Shown piece by piece: positions 18,737-27,759 of a stretch of DNA of 64,000 nucleotides. This DNA comes from Cohnella thailandensis. GTDB taxonomy: Bacteria; Bacillota; Bacilli; Paenibacillales; Paenibacillaceae. Below the pieces are notes generated by a model. It ran no database searches, was not told the DNA's origin, and was given only the letters and a program-made list of their open reading frames with translations. The stretch covers positions 1 through 64,000 of the forward strand of contig NZ_JACJVQ010000003.1 of NCBI RefSeq assembly GCF_014212135.1. The letters run 5' to 3'. The position numbers and the translations under genes were made by a program. Position 1 is the first letter of the stretch, and every line of letters begins with the position of its first letter.

Positions 18737-19010
18737 CAAAAAAATCCGTCTCCTTAAAGAGACGGATTGGATCCGCGGTGCCACTCTTCTGAATGTCGCT
18801 TGGACGGCAGAGCCCTCCTGCCCCGCGCGGCATTCTCTCGATCGGATAACGGCCTTGGCCGGATCCCCCTACTTCGGCCTATGCCGAGCTCAGGGAATCG
18901 ACTCCCGGGTGCGCTTCCCTTAGGACGTCGTGCCGGCTTCCACCCTCCCGGCTCGCTGCAACGACCATTCGATAAGGTACTCTCCCGATCCACGTCGATG
19001 GGATATGTTA
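18737..19010 (-). promoter_or_regulatory. T-box riboswitch (arginine, probable CGC specifier) for DUF1934-argS
   Basis: The minus strand holds the T-box core AAGAGTGGCACCGCGG followed by a terminator (CCGTCTC/GAGACGG, then seven T). Upstream is stem I: a basal ATCGAC/GTCGAT pairing, the specifier-loop 5' motif GGGAGAGTA, a CCTTA/TAAGG pairing, and the distal AGCGAGCCGG/GGTGGAAGCCGG element. The specifier-loop 3' side reads GAAGCGCACC, giving CGC (18913-18911) followed by the usual A. CGC encodes arginine, matching argS downstream. Uncharged tRNA-Arg should promote readthrough. Confidence 0.9.
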
Positions 19011-19016
19011 GCCTTC

Positions 19017-19022
19017 ATTATA
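19017..19022 (-). promoter_or_regulatory. -10 element of the T-box transcript
   Basis: A perfect TATAAT on the minus strand, just downstream of the chemoreceptor terminator. The region 17 bases upstream is T-rich (TTTTCT) and is a poor -35. It places the T-box RNA start near 19010. Confidence 0.55.
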
Positions 19023-19035
19023 GGATAACCGCAGC

Positions 19036-19063
19036 CAAAAGAAAAGCCGGGATTTCGCCCGGC
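19036..19063 (-). terminator. Terminator of the chemoreceptor gene
   Basis: GCCGGG and CCCGGC on the minus strand form a short hairpin with a six-base loop, followed by TTTTCTTTT. It isolates the chemoreceptor transcript from the T-box. Confidence 0.8.
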
Positions 19064-19114
19064 CTCCCGGCGATTCGCGAAGCTTGCGGTCCGAAAGCCG
19101 CGAACGCCGCCCGA

Positions 19115-21340
19115 TCATCTCTGCCTGGTCTCCGTCAGCCGGAACTGCCCGACGAGCTGCTGCAGGAAGGACGTGATGCTCTCCACCGTGTTCGAGGTGC
19201 GGCTCACGCCCCGGATGTCGCCGGTCAGCTCCTGCAGCTTGGCTTCGACCTCGGTCGAGATCGCCCGGTTCTCCATGCTGACCGTCGCGATCTTCTCCAT
19301 CAGCGCAACCACTTCGTCGACGACCTGCGTCTTCAGGGAGTCCTCGGCTTTCGCGGAACCGAGCGTCTCGGAGGCTACCGCCACGAGCTCCGTTCCTTCC
19401 GCGACGACCCGGGTCCCTTCCTCCATCGATCGATAGGCCTCCTGGGCATGGCCGTAGATTTTCTCCACGATCCCGTGAACCTCTTCCGTCGAGCTGCGCG
19501 TCATATCCGCCAGCTTGCGAATCTCGGAGGCGACGACCGCGAAGCCTTTGCCGTGCTCTCCGACTCTGGCCGCTTCGATAGAGGCGTTAAGCGCGAGCAG
19601 GTTCGTCTGCGCGGAGATCTCCCCGATGACCTGAAGCACGCCGCGAATCTCGTTCGCCGTATCCATGAAGACGCGGATCGTCTCGTTCGTCTCGGCGACC
19701 CGGACCGAGATGTGGGACATCTTGTCCCCGATGCGCTCGACTTCTCCTTGGGCGATGGCGATCTGCGCGGAGGCTTTCTCCTCCAGCGTAAGCAGCGTCT
19801 GGCGCATCTCGTCCGCGACATCCTTGGCGACGTCGATATCCTTCAGCTGTCTTCGAATGCTTCGGATCATATCGTGAACCCGGCTGCTCACTCTCTCGGT
19901 CGTGACCGCCGTCGCCGCCGTCGATTCGTTCAATCGATGCTGGCTGGACGAGACGTCGGAGGAAGCGGATTTGACTCTCAGCATGATGCCTTCGAGCGAG
20001 TCGATCATGTTGTTGATCCACTTCGCGAGGTCTCGGATCTCGTCGTTATCGAATTCCCCGGTATCGATCCGTTGGGTCAGATCTCCTTTGCCTTCCGCGT
20101 TAATGCGAATGAAGCGGTTCAGGCTGCGAAGCGGCTCCACGATTCTCTTATGGCTGCGCCTTTGCAGCAGGCCGACGGAAGCGATGCCGGAGACCAAGCT
20201 CAGGACGAGCGCGATCGCCGCCGTCCAGAACGGGGACAGCTCCTTGGCGGAGAAGTAGAGAACGGCCGCCGACGCGACGCCGAACAGGCTCCATTGCAGC
20301 AGCTGCGGACGCGCTTGCCGGATGGAGATGCTGCGGAGCCGATACACCTCTTCCAGGTCCCCCTCGCACATCATTCCCCAGACGTCGGGGCAATGCGGAA
20401 GCTGGAAGGTAACGCCCTTGCCTATTACGGGAATATGACGGTAGTCCGAGTAGCCGGGAAATTCGACGAACAGGTTGCTGCCGTTGCGGATCGTGTTCGC
20501 GACCCCCGGATGAAGCTCCCCGGTAGCCGGATCGGTGAACATGATCTCCAGCTCCGTGTGTTCCTTGACCGATACGATGCCCCAGTCCGTCGTTACGCCG
20601 TCCTTGAGGTTCTCGCCGTGAGTGAAGGTCCGGTCCTCGAAGCGGCTGCGCGACAGCGCCGTTCCGGGCGAGATGTGGACGTTCAGCGCGGGCTTCGCCA
20701 TGAACAGGTAGTTGTCGCCGGAATCGGGATAGACGTGGCCGGATTCCCGTTGGATCAGGTCGCCGATGACGTCGTTCGGAACGCGGCCGCATAGAGTGCC
20801 GGCCTGCTCCCCGTTCGGGTCCGTCATCGGCAGCAGGAAGAGCAGGGTCATCTTGTCATGGAAGGAGGAGGAACGCGAGCCGATCTCCTTCGTCAGAGGA
20901 TCGGGGTACGGCCCGAACAGGCAAGGACGCGGGTTTTTGCCCTCTCCCGCAACGTACTTGAGGCCCGGGTCCAGAACGGAATCTGCCCCGTAGCTTCTCC
21001 CTTTATGGGGGAGGTGCGTGGAATAGACCACCGAGCCTTCCCGGTTCAACATGAATAGCTCGGTGTAATCGGAACCGCGCGTATAGGTATCCCCGAACAG
21101 CTTATCCCAGACTTCCTTGTCGTCCGTCCCGTCCAGGGCGATCCCGCCGCCAACCGATTGCAGCTGGTCGCGGAGCCGCTCGAGCGAACGCCAATACTCG
21201 CTTGTCCAATCCTTCAGGATCTCCATGCGGGTCTCGGCGATCCCCTCGAAGATATCCTCGACGTCCCGTTTACTTGAAGCATTAAGACGATAAGACCACC
21301 ATAACGGCAACCCTTTCTTCCATCCCAACCAGTCAAACAT
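19115..21340 (-). CDS. Methyl-accepting chemotaxis protein with Aer-like layout
   Basis: A 741-residue chemoreceptor. The C-terminal signalling tip is unmistakable ([22 protein letters not shown]). A large N-terminal region (residues 1-345) contains a PAS/Cache-like sensor ([19 protein letters not shown]) but no preceding membrane segment. The only hydrophobic stretches are a close pair at about 347-364 and 370-392, then a HAMP-like region ([19 protein letters not shown]). This suggests a cytoplasmic sensor anchored by a membrane hairpin. I chose the ATG at 21340 (AAGGGGGAG six bases upstream); the frame extends to 21535, but those residues look like translated intergenic DNA. Confidence 0.9.
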   Translation of the reverse strand: MFDWLGWKKGLPLWWSYRLNASSKRDVEDIFEGIAETRMEILKDWTSEYWRSLERLRDQLQSVGGGIALDGTDDKEVWDKLFGDTYTRGSDYTELFMLNREGSVVYSTHLPHKGRSYGADSVLDPGLKYVAGEGKNPRPCLFGPYPDPLTKEIGSRSSSFHDKMTLLFLLPMTDPNGEQAGTLCGRVPNDVIGDLIQRESGHVYPDSGDNYLFMAKPALNVHISPGTALSRSRFEDRTFTHGENLKDGVTTDWGIVSVKEHTELEIMFTDPATGELHPGVANTIRNGSNLFVEFPGYSDYRHIPVIGKGVTFQLPHCPDVWGMMCEGDLEEVYRLRSISIRQARPQLLQWSLFGVASAAVLYFSAKELSPFWTAAIALVLSLVSGIASVGLLQRRSHKRIVEPLRSLNRFIRINAEGKGDLTQRIDTGEFDNDEIRDLAKWINNMIDSLEGIMLRVKSASSDVSSSQHRLNESTAATAVTTERVSSRVHDMIRSIRRQLKDIDVAKDVADEMRQTLLTLEEKASAQIAIAQGEVERIGDKMSHISVRVAETNETIRVFMDTANEIRGVLQVIGEISAQTNLLALNASIEAARVGEHGKGFAVVASEIRKLADMTRSSTEEVHGIVEKIYGHAQEAYRSMEEGTRVVAEGTELVAVASETLGSAKAEDSLKTQVVDEVVALMEKIATVSMENRAISTEVEAKLQELTGDIRGVSRTSNTVESITSFLQQLVGQFRLTETRQR

Positions 21341-21723
21341 GGCGCTCCCCCTTACCATTCTGTTATCTATGTTGTCAGCTATTGTATCACAAGAAATAGT
21401 AGTTTTGTCGCATAAAAATGAAAAAAATGGAGTTTTCGCTGATTTTCGTTTGCGAATGCGCCTTATTTTGGTATTATTTTGCAATTTATTCTCGTTTTCA
21501 CGAGAAAAAACCGAACATTGATTTTCCACCCGCACCTATTCGCTTGAATAGTTGCACCTTTAGGCACAGAAAACCTAACATGGCTCTCGGGGGATATTTC
21601 GTTCAATAGTCCCTATTAAATCGCCCGCAATCCTTATCAAGCCGAACCCTAGCCGCATGAAAAAGCCCCGTCTCGCCATGACAAAAGGGCGATACCGGAG
21701 CTTAGGATGGGCTTAAGATCGGT
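21341..21723. other. Intergenic region between chemoreceptor and speE
   Basis: About 380 AT-rich bases. It carries the speE terminator at its left end and must contain the chemoreceptor promoter. TACAAT occurs about 50 bases before the start codon, but with no good -35, and I do not see a sigma-D (TAAA/GCCGATAT) promoter. No gene is apparent. Confidence 0.5.
21658..21704 (-). terminator. speE terminator
   Basis: The minus strand has AAGCTCCGGTATCGCC pairing with GGCGAGACGGGGCTT, then TTTTTC, 20 bases after the speE stop. Confidence 0.8.
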
Positions 21724-22560
21724 TTACTTCGTAAGATCCTCGACGAATTTAGGCAGCGCGAACGCGGCGTGGTGCAAGCGGGGAGTGTAATACTTCGTGT
21801 CCAGCTCGGCGATGTCCTCGGTCTTCACGTTCAGCGGGTCGTGCTTTTTGCTGCCCATCGTGAACGTCCAGAGGCCGCTCGGGTAGGTCGGAATGTTCGC
21901 CGCGTACACGCGGACGATCGGGAACACTTCCTTGACGTCCCGGTTCACGCTCCGGATCAGGTCGGCCTTGAACCAAGGATTGTCGGTCTGCGCGACGAAC
22001 AGGCCGTCTTCCTTCAGCGATTCGTAGATGCCTTGATAGAAGCCGCGGGTAAACAGCTGAACCGCGGGACCTACCGGCTCGGTCGTATCGGCAAGAATGA
22101 CGTCGTACGTATTCTTATGGTCGTGAATGTGCTTAAAGCCGTCGTCCACTTGCACCGAAACGCGCGGATCCTCGAGCTTGCCCGCGATGGTAGGAAGGTA
22201 TTGCTTCGAATATTCGATCACCTTGCCGTCGATGTCGACGAGAACGGCCTTCTTGACTTTAGGATGCTTCAACACTTCCCGTATGACTCCGCCGTCTCCG
22301 CCGCCGACGACGAGAACGTTCTCCGGATTCGGGTGAGTGAACAGGGCCGGATGGGTCACCATCTCATGATAGACGAACTCGTCTCTGACCGTCGTCATGA
22401 CCATGCCGTCGAGCACGAGCATCGTGCCCCACTCATCCGTTTCGATCATCGCGAGCTCTTGGAAATCGGTTTGTTCATGAACGTATGTCTGTTTGATTTT
22501 GGCGGTGATGCCGAAGGTCTCGGTTTGCTTCTCCATATACCACAGTTCCATCGAGGACAT
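21724..22560 (-). CDS. speE: Spermidine synthase
   Basis: SpeE transfers the aminopropyl group from decarboxylated S-adenosylmethionine to putrescine. The 278-residue protein has the polyamine-binding N-terminal strand domain ([14 protein letters not shown]), the nucleotide motif [10 protein letters not shown], the acidic [12 protein letters not shown] loop and the Gln/Asn segment AQTDNPWF. Its divergent neighbour is a class A penicillin-binding protein, and ywhD lies beyond, the same trio as in B. subtilis (speE-pbpG-ywhD). AGAAGG lies ten bases before the ATG. Confidence 0.96.
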   Translation of the reverse strand: MSSMELWYMEKQTETFGITAKIKQTYVHEQTDFQELAMIETDEWGTMLVLDGMVMTTVRDEFVYHEMVTHPALFTHPNPENVLVVGGGDGGVIREVLKHPKVKKAVLVDIDGKVIEYSKQYLPTIAGKLEDPRVSVQVDDGFKHIHDHKNTYDVILADTTEPVGPAVQLFTRGFYQGIYESLKEDGLFVAQTDNPWFKADLIRSVNRDVKEVFPIVRVYAANIPTYPSGLWTFTMGSKKHDPLNVKTEDIAELDTKYYTPRLHHAAFALPKFVEDLTK

Positions 22561-22644
22561 GAATGTAAACCTTCTTTCTTAGTCAATTGTCTCCGCCCCC
22601 GATGGGCGGAACCGGATTCGCGCCTGGTACATGAGTCAAGTTGT

Positions 22645-22672
22645 ATTATATGGAATCGTGCGCAAATTGCAA
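22645..22672 (-). promoter_or_regulatory. speE promoter
   Basis: On the minus strand TTGCAA (22672-22667) and TATAAT (22650-22645) are 16 bases apart, about 85 bases before the speE start. Confidence 0.6.
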
Positions 22673-22791
22673 CTTAAGCGGAATCGGAACAATCGGGATC
22701 CTCCCGCCGGGGAATAAGCGGAGCTCCGCTCTTCCATAATAAGGGGTGTAAGTAAATGCCTTGTTAATCGGAGGAAAAGGAGGAGTCAACC

Positions 22792-24906
22792 TTGAGCGAC
22801 ACGCGCACCGAAACGGAACCCTTCCACCCCCTGCAGCCGCATTTGAACGAGGAGAACGACGTCATGTCCCGGGAAATGACAGGAACCGACGTCAAGCGAA
22901 GCCCGTCCGGCCGCGGAAGCCGATGGCTATGGCTGCTCGCCACCGCCTTCTCGCTGTTCGTCCTCGCCGCCGCCTCCTTAGCCGCCTTCATACAGTTTGT
23001 CCCGTTGCCGGTCGCCTCGATTCCCCAATCGACGACCATTCTCGACTCGGAGGGCCGCGTGCTCGCCGCCCTGCAGGGAGGCGTGAACCGCAGAACGGTA
23101 GCGCTGCGCCAGATATCCCCCTGGCTGATCAAGGCGACGATCGCCGCGGAAGACCGCCGGTTCTACGAGCATTCCGGACTTGACGTCCGCGGCTTGATGC
23201 GAGCCGCTTGGGTGGACGTTCGGCATCTGTCGAAGGAGCAGGGAGCAAGCACCTTGACGCAGCAGCTCGCCCGCAATCTCTATCTCTCTCACGAACGAAC
23301 CTGGAGCCGCAAGCTGAAGGAAGCCTGGTACGCCGCCAAGCTCGAACAGCGATTCTCGAAGGACGAGATTCTGGAGATGTACCTCAACCAGATCTATTAC
23401 GGCCACGGAGCCTACGGGGCGGAAGCGGCCTCGCTCCTCTACTTCGGCAAGCATGCCGGCGAGCTTAACCTGGCGGAGAGCGCGATGCTCGCCGGCATCC
23501 CGAAGGGGCCGCGCTACTACTCTCCGCACCTGCACTACGGGCAGGCCAAAGCCCGGCAGGCGACCGTCCTGCAGGCGATGCAGGAGACCCGCTCCATCGG
23601 GGCAGCGCTCGCGGCAAAGACCAAGCGCGAGGAGGTGTTCATCCAGCCTCTTCCGAAGAGCAAGGGGCAGCTCGCTCCTTACTTCGTCGACTATGTGAGG
23701 AAGCTCGCGTCGCAATACCTCGGAACCGACGAGAAGCTTCTGAGCGAGGGCGGGCTGCAGATCACGACTACGCTGGACAGCCGGATGCAGAAGGCGGCGG
23801 AGGACGCCATCGCCAAGCAGCTGCCGGAGAACGGCGAGCTTCAAGCGGCGCTCGTGTCGATCGACCCCTCGACCGGCTACATCAAGGCGATGGTCGGGGG
23901 ACGGGATTACGACAAGAACCAGTTCAACCGCGTCTTCGCCAAGACGCGCCAGCCCGGTTCCTCCTTCAAGCCCATCCTGTACGCGACGGCGCTGGACGAG
24001 AGGACGGTCACGGCGACGACCCGCTTCCGCAGCGAGCCGACTCTGTTCTATTACGACGATTACCGGAAAATTTATCGCCCGAGCAACTACAACGACCGTT
24101 ACTTCAACGGGGAGATCGGCCTGCGGCAGGCCATCCGCTCGTCGGACAATATCTATGCGGTCAACACCATCATGCAGGTCGGCCCCGAAGAAGTCATCCG
24201 CATGGCCCGCAGGCTGGGCGTCACTTCCCGGTTGGACGCCGTCCCTTCCCTGGCTCTCGGCACGTTCCCCGTCAGCCCGTTCGAGATGGCATCCGCATAC
24301 TCCGCGTTCGCGGGAGGAGGCAGCCGTACGGAACCGGTCGCCATCCTTCGCATCGCGGATCGTAACGGTCGCGTCCTGTTCTCGGCGAAGCCGCGCAAGG
24401 AGCAGGTCGTCTCTCCGGCTCTCGCCTACGTGCTGACCGATCTGATGAGAAGCGTCTTCGACACCGGCGGGACCGCGCACCGCATCTCGCACCTGCTGAC
24501 CCGTCCCGTCGCGGGCAAGTCGGGCACGACGCCGTCGGACGCCTGGTTCGTCGGCTATACGCCGGAGCTGGCCACCTCCGTCTGGGTCGGTTATGACCGG
24601 GGGAGAACCATCACCCAGAGCGAAGCCCACCGCGCCGCCCCTATCTTCGCCGACTTCACGGAGCGCGCGCTGGCGAACGTCGTCCCTCACCCCTTCCCGG
24701 AGCCGGAGGGGGTCGTCAGGACCTACATCGATTCGGCGACGGGTTTGCTGGCAACGGCCGACTGCCCCAAGCATCGGGTGCTGGAGTCGTTCCTTGCCGG
24801 CACGGAGCCGACGGAGAGCTGCGCTCCCGCCGGAGAATCGCAGCCGGAGAAGACCGAAGGCGGCTCCTCGTGGTGGAACAAGCTCCGACGCTGGTGGAAA
24901 TCTTAG
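22792..24906 (+). CDS. pbpG: Class A penicillin-binding protein (PBP2d/PbpG-like)
   Basis: A bifunctional peptidoglycan synthase of 704 residues. One membrane helix at about 44-70 follows a 43-residue cytoplasmic part. The glycosyltransferase domain has AAEDRRFYEH (Glu120) and GASTLTQQLARN; the transpeptidase has Ser390 in SSFK, the SDN triad at 451-453 and KSGT at 576. The end is Trp/Arg-rich (WWNKLRRWWKS). In B. subtilis PbpG is made in the forespore and helps spore peptidoglycan synthesis; the shared speE/ywhD neighbourhood suggests the same here. The TTG start is preceded by AAGGAGG at eight bases. Confidence 0.93.
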   Translation: MSDTRTETEPFHPLQPHLNEENDVMSREMTGTDVKRSPSGRGSRWLWLLATAFSLFVLAAASLAAFIQFVPLPVASIPQSTTILDSEGRVLAALQGGVNRRTVALRQISPWLIKATIAAEDRRFYEHSGLDVRGLMRAAWVDVRHLSKEQGASTLTQQLARNLYLSHERTWSRKLKEAWYAAKLEQRFSKDEILEMYLNQIYYGHGAYGAEAASLLYFGKHAGELNLAESAMLAGIPKGPRYYSPHLHYGQAKARQATVLQAMQETRSIGAALAAKTKREEVFIQPLPKSKGQLAPYFVDYVRKLASQYLGTDEKLLSEGGLQITTTLDSRMQKAAEDAIAKQLPENGELQAALVSIDPSTGYIKAMVGGRDYDKNQFNRVFAKTRQPGSSFKPILYATALDERTVTATTRFRSEPTLFYYDDYRKIYRPSNYNDRYFNGEIGLRQAIRSSDNIYAVNTIMQVGPEEVIRMARRLGVTSRLDAVPSLALGTFPVSPFEMASAYSAFAGGGSRTEPVAILRIADRNGRVLFSAKPRKEQVVSPALAYVLTDLMRSVFDTGGTAHRISHLLTRPVAGKSGTTPSDAWFVGYTPELATSVWVGYDRGRTITQSEAHRAAPIFADFTERALANVVPHPFPEPEGVVRTYIDSATGLLATADCPKHRVLESFLAGTEPTESCAPAGESQPEKTEGGSSWWNKLRRWWKS

Positions 24907-24920
24907 TCCGTTCGCGCAAG

Positions 24921-24962
24921 AAGGCCCATGCGGTTGCCGATTGGCAACCCATGGGCCTTCAT
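24921..24962. terminator. Bidirectional terminator between pbpG and ywhD
   Basis: Convergent genes share a strong hairpin: AAGGCCCATGCGGTTGCC pairs with GGCAACCCATGGGCCTT around a GATT loop, with one bulge. Short T-rich tracts are present on the plus side. Confidence 0.8.
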
Positions 24963-24980
24963 CGCTTTTCCTAGCTTCAT

Positions 24981-25490
24981 TTAAGCCAGCAGATCCTTCA
25001 GCTCTTGAGGGGAGCGGTCCCACCATTCCCGGTTGTGCTCCTGCAGAAGCTTGGAGAGCGCTGCCTTCTCCTCCGGGCCGATGTTCTCCAAGAGGAATTT
25101 GCGCTTGATCGCGCGATCCAGCCGATTCACGTGGTCGGCGAGAATCTTCCAGCCCCGGCGCGCTTCCGTATCGATCAGCATCTCGCAGGACGCCGCGCCT
25201 CCGTAGAAGCTTCCTTCCTCGTCGCGGTCCACCGCGACCCAGACGATCCAGGCTTGGCGTCCGTTCGGAACGTCCTCCTTGTTCGGAGAGAACTTGATGC
25301 CCCGCTCGATCTTGCTCTTCGCGTGCATCGCCCCGACATCGATGTAAGCCTCTCCCTGATCGATAATGATGCAGGCGACTTGGCTGAGATCGATGCTTCC
25401 CGCGCCGAAGCCTTTATGCTGTTTATTGCTAACGACGTTAAGAGAAAGCTTCTTCTTCTCCGGCGCCGGTTGCTGTTGCTCGTTATCCAT
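24981..25490 (-). CDS. ywhD: YwhD family protein
   Basis: A 169-residue soluble protein of the YwhD family, found in Bacillales and of unknown function. Recognisable core: FGAGSIDLSQVACIIIDQGEAYIDVGAMHAKSKIERGIKF. I chose the ATG at 25490, eight bases after GGAGG; the frame's first possible start (TTG 25499) abuts the ribosome binding site. It faces pbpG and shares its terminator, as in B. subtilis. Confidence 0.92.
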   Translation of the reverse strand: MDNEQQQPAPEKKKLSLNVVSNKQHKGFGAGSIDLSQVACIIIDQGEAYIDVGAMHAKSKIERGIKFSPNKEDVPNGRQAWIVWVAVDRDEEGSFYGGAASCEMLIDTEARRGWKILADHVNRLDRAIKRKFLLENIGPEEKAALSKLLQEHNREWWDRSPQELKDLLA

Positions 25491-25572
25491 TCGTTCCAAC
25501 CTCCATTCTCGCTCTCCTCATTCTAACGAAAAATAATCGGAAAAGCGATGATTTGGAGTCAACTTGTCTGCC

Positions 25573-25601
25573 TTGACAGCGGGGAACCGATCCTCTACAA
25601 T
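25573..25601 (+). promoter_or_regulatory. Promoter of the TetR-membrane protein pair
   Basis: TTGACA (25573-25578) and TACAAT (25596-25601) are exactly 17 bases apart, about 40 bases before the regulator start. The region is likely autoregulated, but no clear inverted repeat stands out. Confidence 0.75.
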
Positions 25602-25641
25602 TTGATTCATCAACCGTTCAACGAAATGCGAGGTGATTCGA

Positions 25642-26277
25642 ATGGGCGGAGGACGCCGCTCCGAACGTAATCTGCGCCATGAACAAGCGGCGGAGACCCG
25701 CGAGAAGCTTCTTGCGACCGCGAAGACGCTGTTCGCCCAGAAGGGCTATCACGGCACGCCCGTCCGCGCGATCAACCGGGAGATCGGCATGGCGGACGGC
25801 ATCCTATACCATTACTTCCCCGGCGGCAAGCGCGAGATGCTGACCGTCATGCTGCACGAGACCTTCGATAAGCTGGGAGATATGATCCGGGAAGTCAACG
25901 ACGAGATAGAGAAATTGCCGTTAAAGGAAGCCTTGGAAGTGATCTCGAACCGGGTGCTGAAGTTGTTCCTTGACGACGAGAACATCATGCGCATTCTTTT
26001 CCGGGAGCATGACGTGCTGGATATCGAAGGCACCGACTTGCTGTCGAAAGTGATCGCGGAGAGGCACGCCTGGTTCGCCTCCATGCTGGAGAGAAGGCAT
26101 GAACGCGGAGAAATCCGCAAGATGGACTTTCTGTTCGCGGCCAAGCAATTCATCTCGATGAACCTGCTATACGTCATCAGCTCCGTTATCGGAATCAACT
26201 TCACCGGAACGGACAACCGCGAGGATTATCGCAGGAGAGTTATCGAGCATACAGTGAATCTGTGGAAGAATCCCTGA
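25642..26277 (+). CDS. TetR family regulator
   Basis: A 211-residue one-domain-plus-ligand-domain regulator. The N-terminal helix-turn-helix is typical (ETREKLLATAKTLFAQKGYHGTPVRAINREIGMADGILYHYFPGGKREML). The C-terminal ligand-binding region is not diagnostic. The pairing with a downstream membrane protein of the YhgE/ABC-2 type resembles yhgD-yhgE of B. subtilis, where the regulator is thought to control the membrane gene. The ATG at 25642 has GAGGTG six bases upstream. Confidence 0.88.
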   Translation: MGGGRRSERNLRHEQAAETREKLLATAKTLFAQKGYHGTPVRAINREIGMADGILYHYFPGGKREMLTVMLHETFDKLGDMIREVNDEIEKLPLKEALEVISNRVLKLFLDDENIMRILFREHDVLDIEGTDLLSKVIAERHAWFASMLERRHERGEIRKMDFLFAAKQFISMNLLYVISSVIGINFTGTDNREDYRRRVIEHTVNLWKNP

Positions 26278-26370
26278 ATCCGTTCAGGGACCTTTTTACG
26301 GCATTAAATTCACCGTACGTTCAATCAATTAAATGGATAGGCGGCCCGTCCGCCGAGAGGAGAAGGAATC

Positions 26371-27573
26371 ATGAACCTGCTGAAACAAAAAAACGTTATA
26401 TTGGCGCCGATCGTCGTGCTTGCCGTCGCCCTTATTTTCGGCTTGGCGACGCTGGGCTCGACCGTAAACCCGGTTCCGAAGGACTTGCCCGTCCTTCTGG
26501 CCATGTCCGATCAAGGAGCGAGCGTTCCCGGCCAAGGCGACGTCAACTTCGGCCGAACGATCGAAGACACTCTGCTCGGAGCGCCCGCTTCGGCGCAGGC
26601 TGCCGAATCGCCGTTGGAATGGACGAAGGTTGCCGACGAAGCATCCGGTCTGGATAAGCTGGACCGCGAGGAAGCTTATGCGCTCGTCGTCATTCCGGAG
26701 ACGTTCAGCGGCAGCCTCGCAAGCTTAATGTCGGGCGCCGCAGAACCCCCGGCCATCCGCGTTTACGTGAACCAAGGCAAGAACATGGCCGCCGCGAACG
26801 CCGTCTCCCAAGGGCTGACCCAGATGTTCCAAGCGGTTAACGGCAAATTCAGCGAACAGCTGCTTAACCAGCTATCCGCCCAAAGCATCGAAGTAGATCC
26901 CGGCCGGGTCCCGTCCTTGGCCAACCCGATCCAGGTGAGGACCCAGCTCGTGAATCCGGTCGGCACGCATAGCGCGAACGGCAACGCCCCCGGTTCCCTC
27001 ACCCAGGTCGCTTGGATGGCTTCGCTGGTCGGCACCCTTCTCGTTTTCTTCGCGATGAAGAAGTTCAAGCCCCGAAGCAAGGCGGAGCGCGTAGGGGGAC
27101 TCTGGCTGCAGGCTGCCATCGGCGCGGTTCTGTCTCTCGTCGCCGGCTTCGGGATCCTGTGGATCGCGGACGGCCTTCTAGGCTTGCAAGTCCCCGCCTT
27201 CTTCGATACCGCCCTGTTCCTGTCGCTGAGCGCCTTCTGCTTCTTCCTGCTGATGTCCGCCATCATGGCTTGGCTGGGTTTCGCGGGGATGCCGATCTTC
27301 ATGCTCCTCTTTTTCTTCGTCGGCCCGGTTCTGACGCTTGCTCCCGAGATGCTTCCGCAAGCGACGAAGACGCTGCTCTACAGCTGGGTCCCGCTCCGCT
27401 TCGCGGTCGAAGGGCTCCGCGACCTGCTCTACTTCGGCCATGGGCTGAATCTGCAGACGCCGCTAATCGTCATTAGCTCTATCGCGGCAGGCTCGCTGGT
27501 CGTCCTGGTCGCTTCCGCGTTCCGCAAGCCCAAGCTTGCGGCGACGGCGGGAGGTGAGAACGCAGCCGCCTAA
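26371..27573 (+). CDS. YhgE/ABC-2-type membrane protein
   Basis: A 400-residue protein with one N-terminal membrane helix (about 10-30), a large external region (about 30-210) and five or six C-terminal helices (about 213-385). This is the layout of ABC-2 permeases with an extracytoplasmic domain (YhgE/Pip and DUF3533-like proteins), implicated in export or phage adsorption. No ATPase gene is adjacent. It follows the TetR gene by 93 bases with an AGGAGAAGG site, and is followed by a terminator. Confidence 0.75.
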   Translation: MNLLKQKNVILAPIVVLAVALIFGLATLGSTVNPVPKDLPVLLAMSDQGASVPGQGDVNFGRTIEDTLLGAPASAQAAESPLEWTKVADEASGLDKLDREEAYALVVIPETFSGSLASLMSGAAEPPAIRVYVNQGKNMAAANAVSQGLTQMFQAVNGKFSEQLLNQLSAQSIEVDPGRVPSLANPIQVRTQLVNPVGTHSANGNAPGSLTQVAWMASLVGTLLVFFAMKKFKPRSKAERVGGLWLQAAIGAVLSLVAGFGILWIADGLLGLQVPAFFDTALFLSLSAFCFFLLMSAIMAWLGFAGMPIFMLLFFFVGPVLTLAPEMLPQATKTLLYSWVPLRFAVEGLRDLLYFGHGLNLQTPLIVISSIAAGSLVVLVASAFRKPKLAATAGGENAAA

Positions 27574-27630
27574 TACGGATTGCCGGCCATACGATACCTT
27601 AACGGCAAATATCCTCCGTCCACCGACATC

Positions 27631-27664
27631 CCCCGCCTTCGTCCGGCGGGGCTTTTTCTTTTTC
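27631..27664 (+). terminator. Terminator after the YhgE-like gene
   Basis: CCCCGCC and GGCGGGG form a seven-base-pair stem followed by CTTTTTCTTTTTC, a textbook intrinsic terminator. Confidence 0.9.
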
Positions 27665-27759
27665 CCGGATAAGCCCCGGCTTGTTCACTCCGCAGATATA
27701 ATCCTGGGACAACCAACATATACATGCCCTAGACGCTTGTCAACGGGAGGGTTAACCGT

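Noticed and set aside
18767-20794. 675-residue plus-strand frame opposite the T-box and chemoreceptor
   Set aside because: It runs through a structured RNA element and a clear chemoreceptor gene; the composition is that of an antisense frame.
22978-25026. 682-residue minus-strand frame opposite the penicillin-binding protein
   Set aside because: Antisense shadow; it would overlap ywhD and its terminator.
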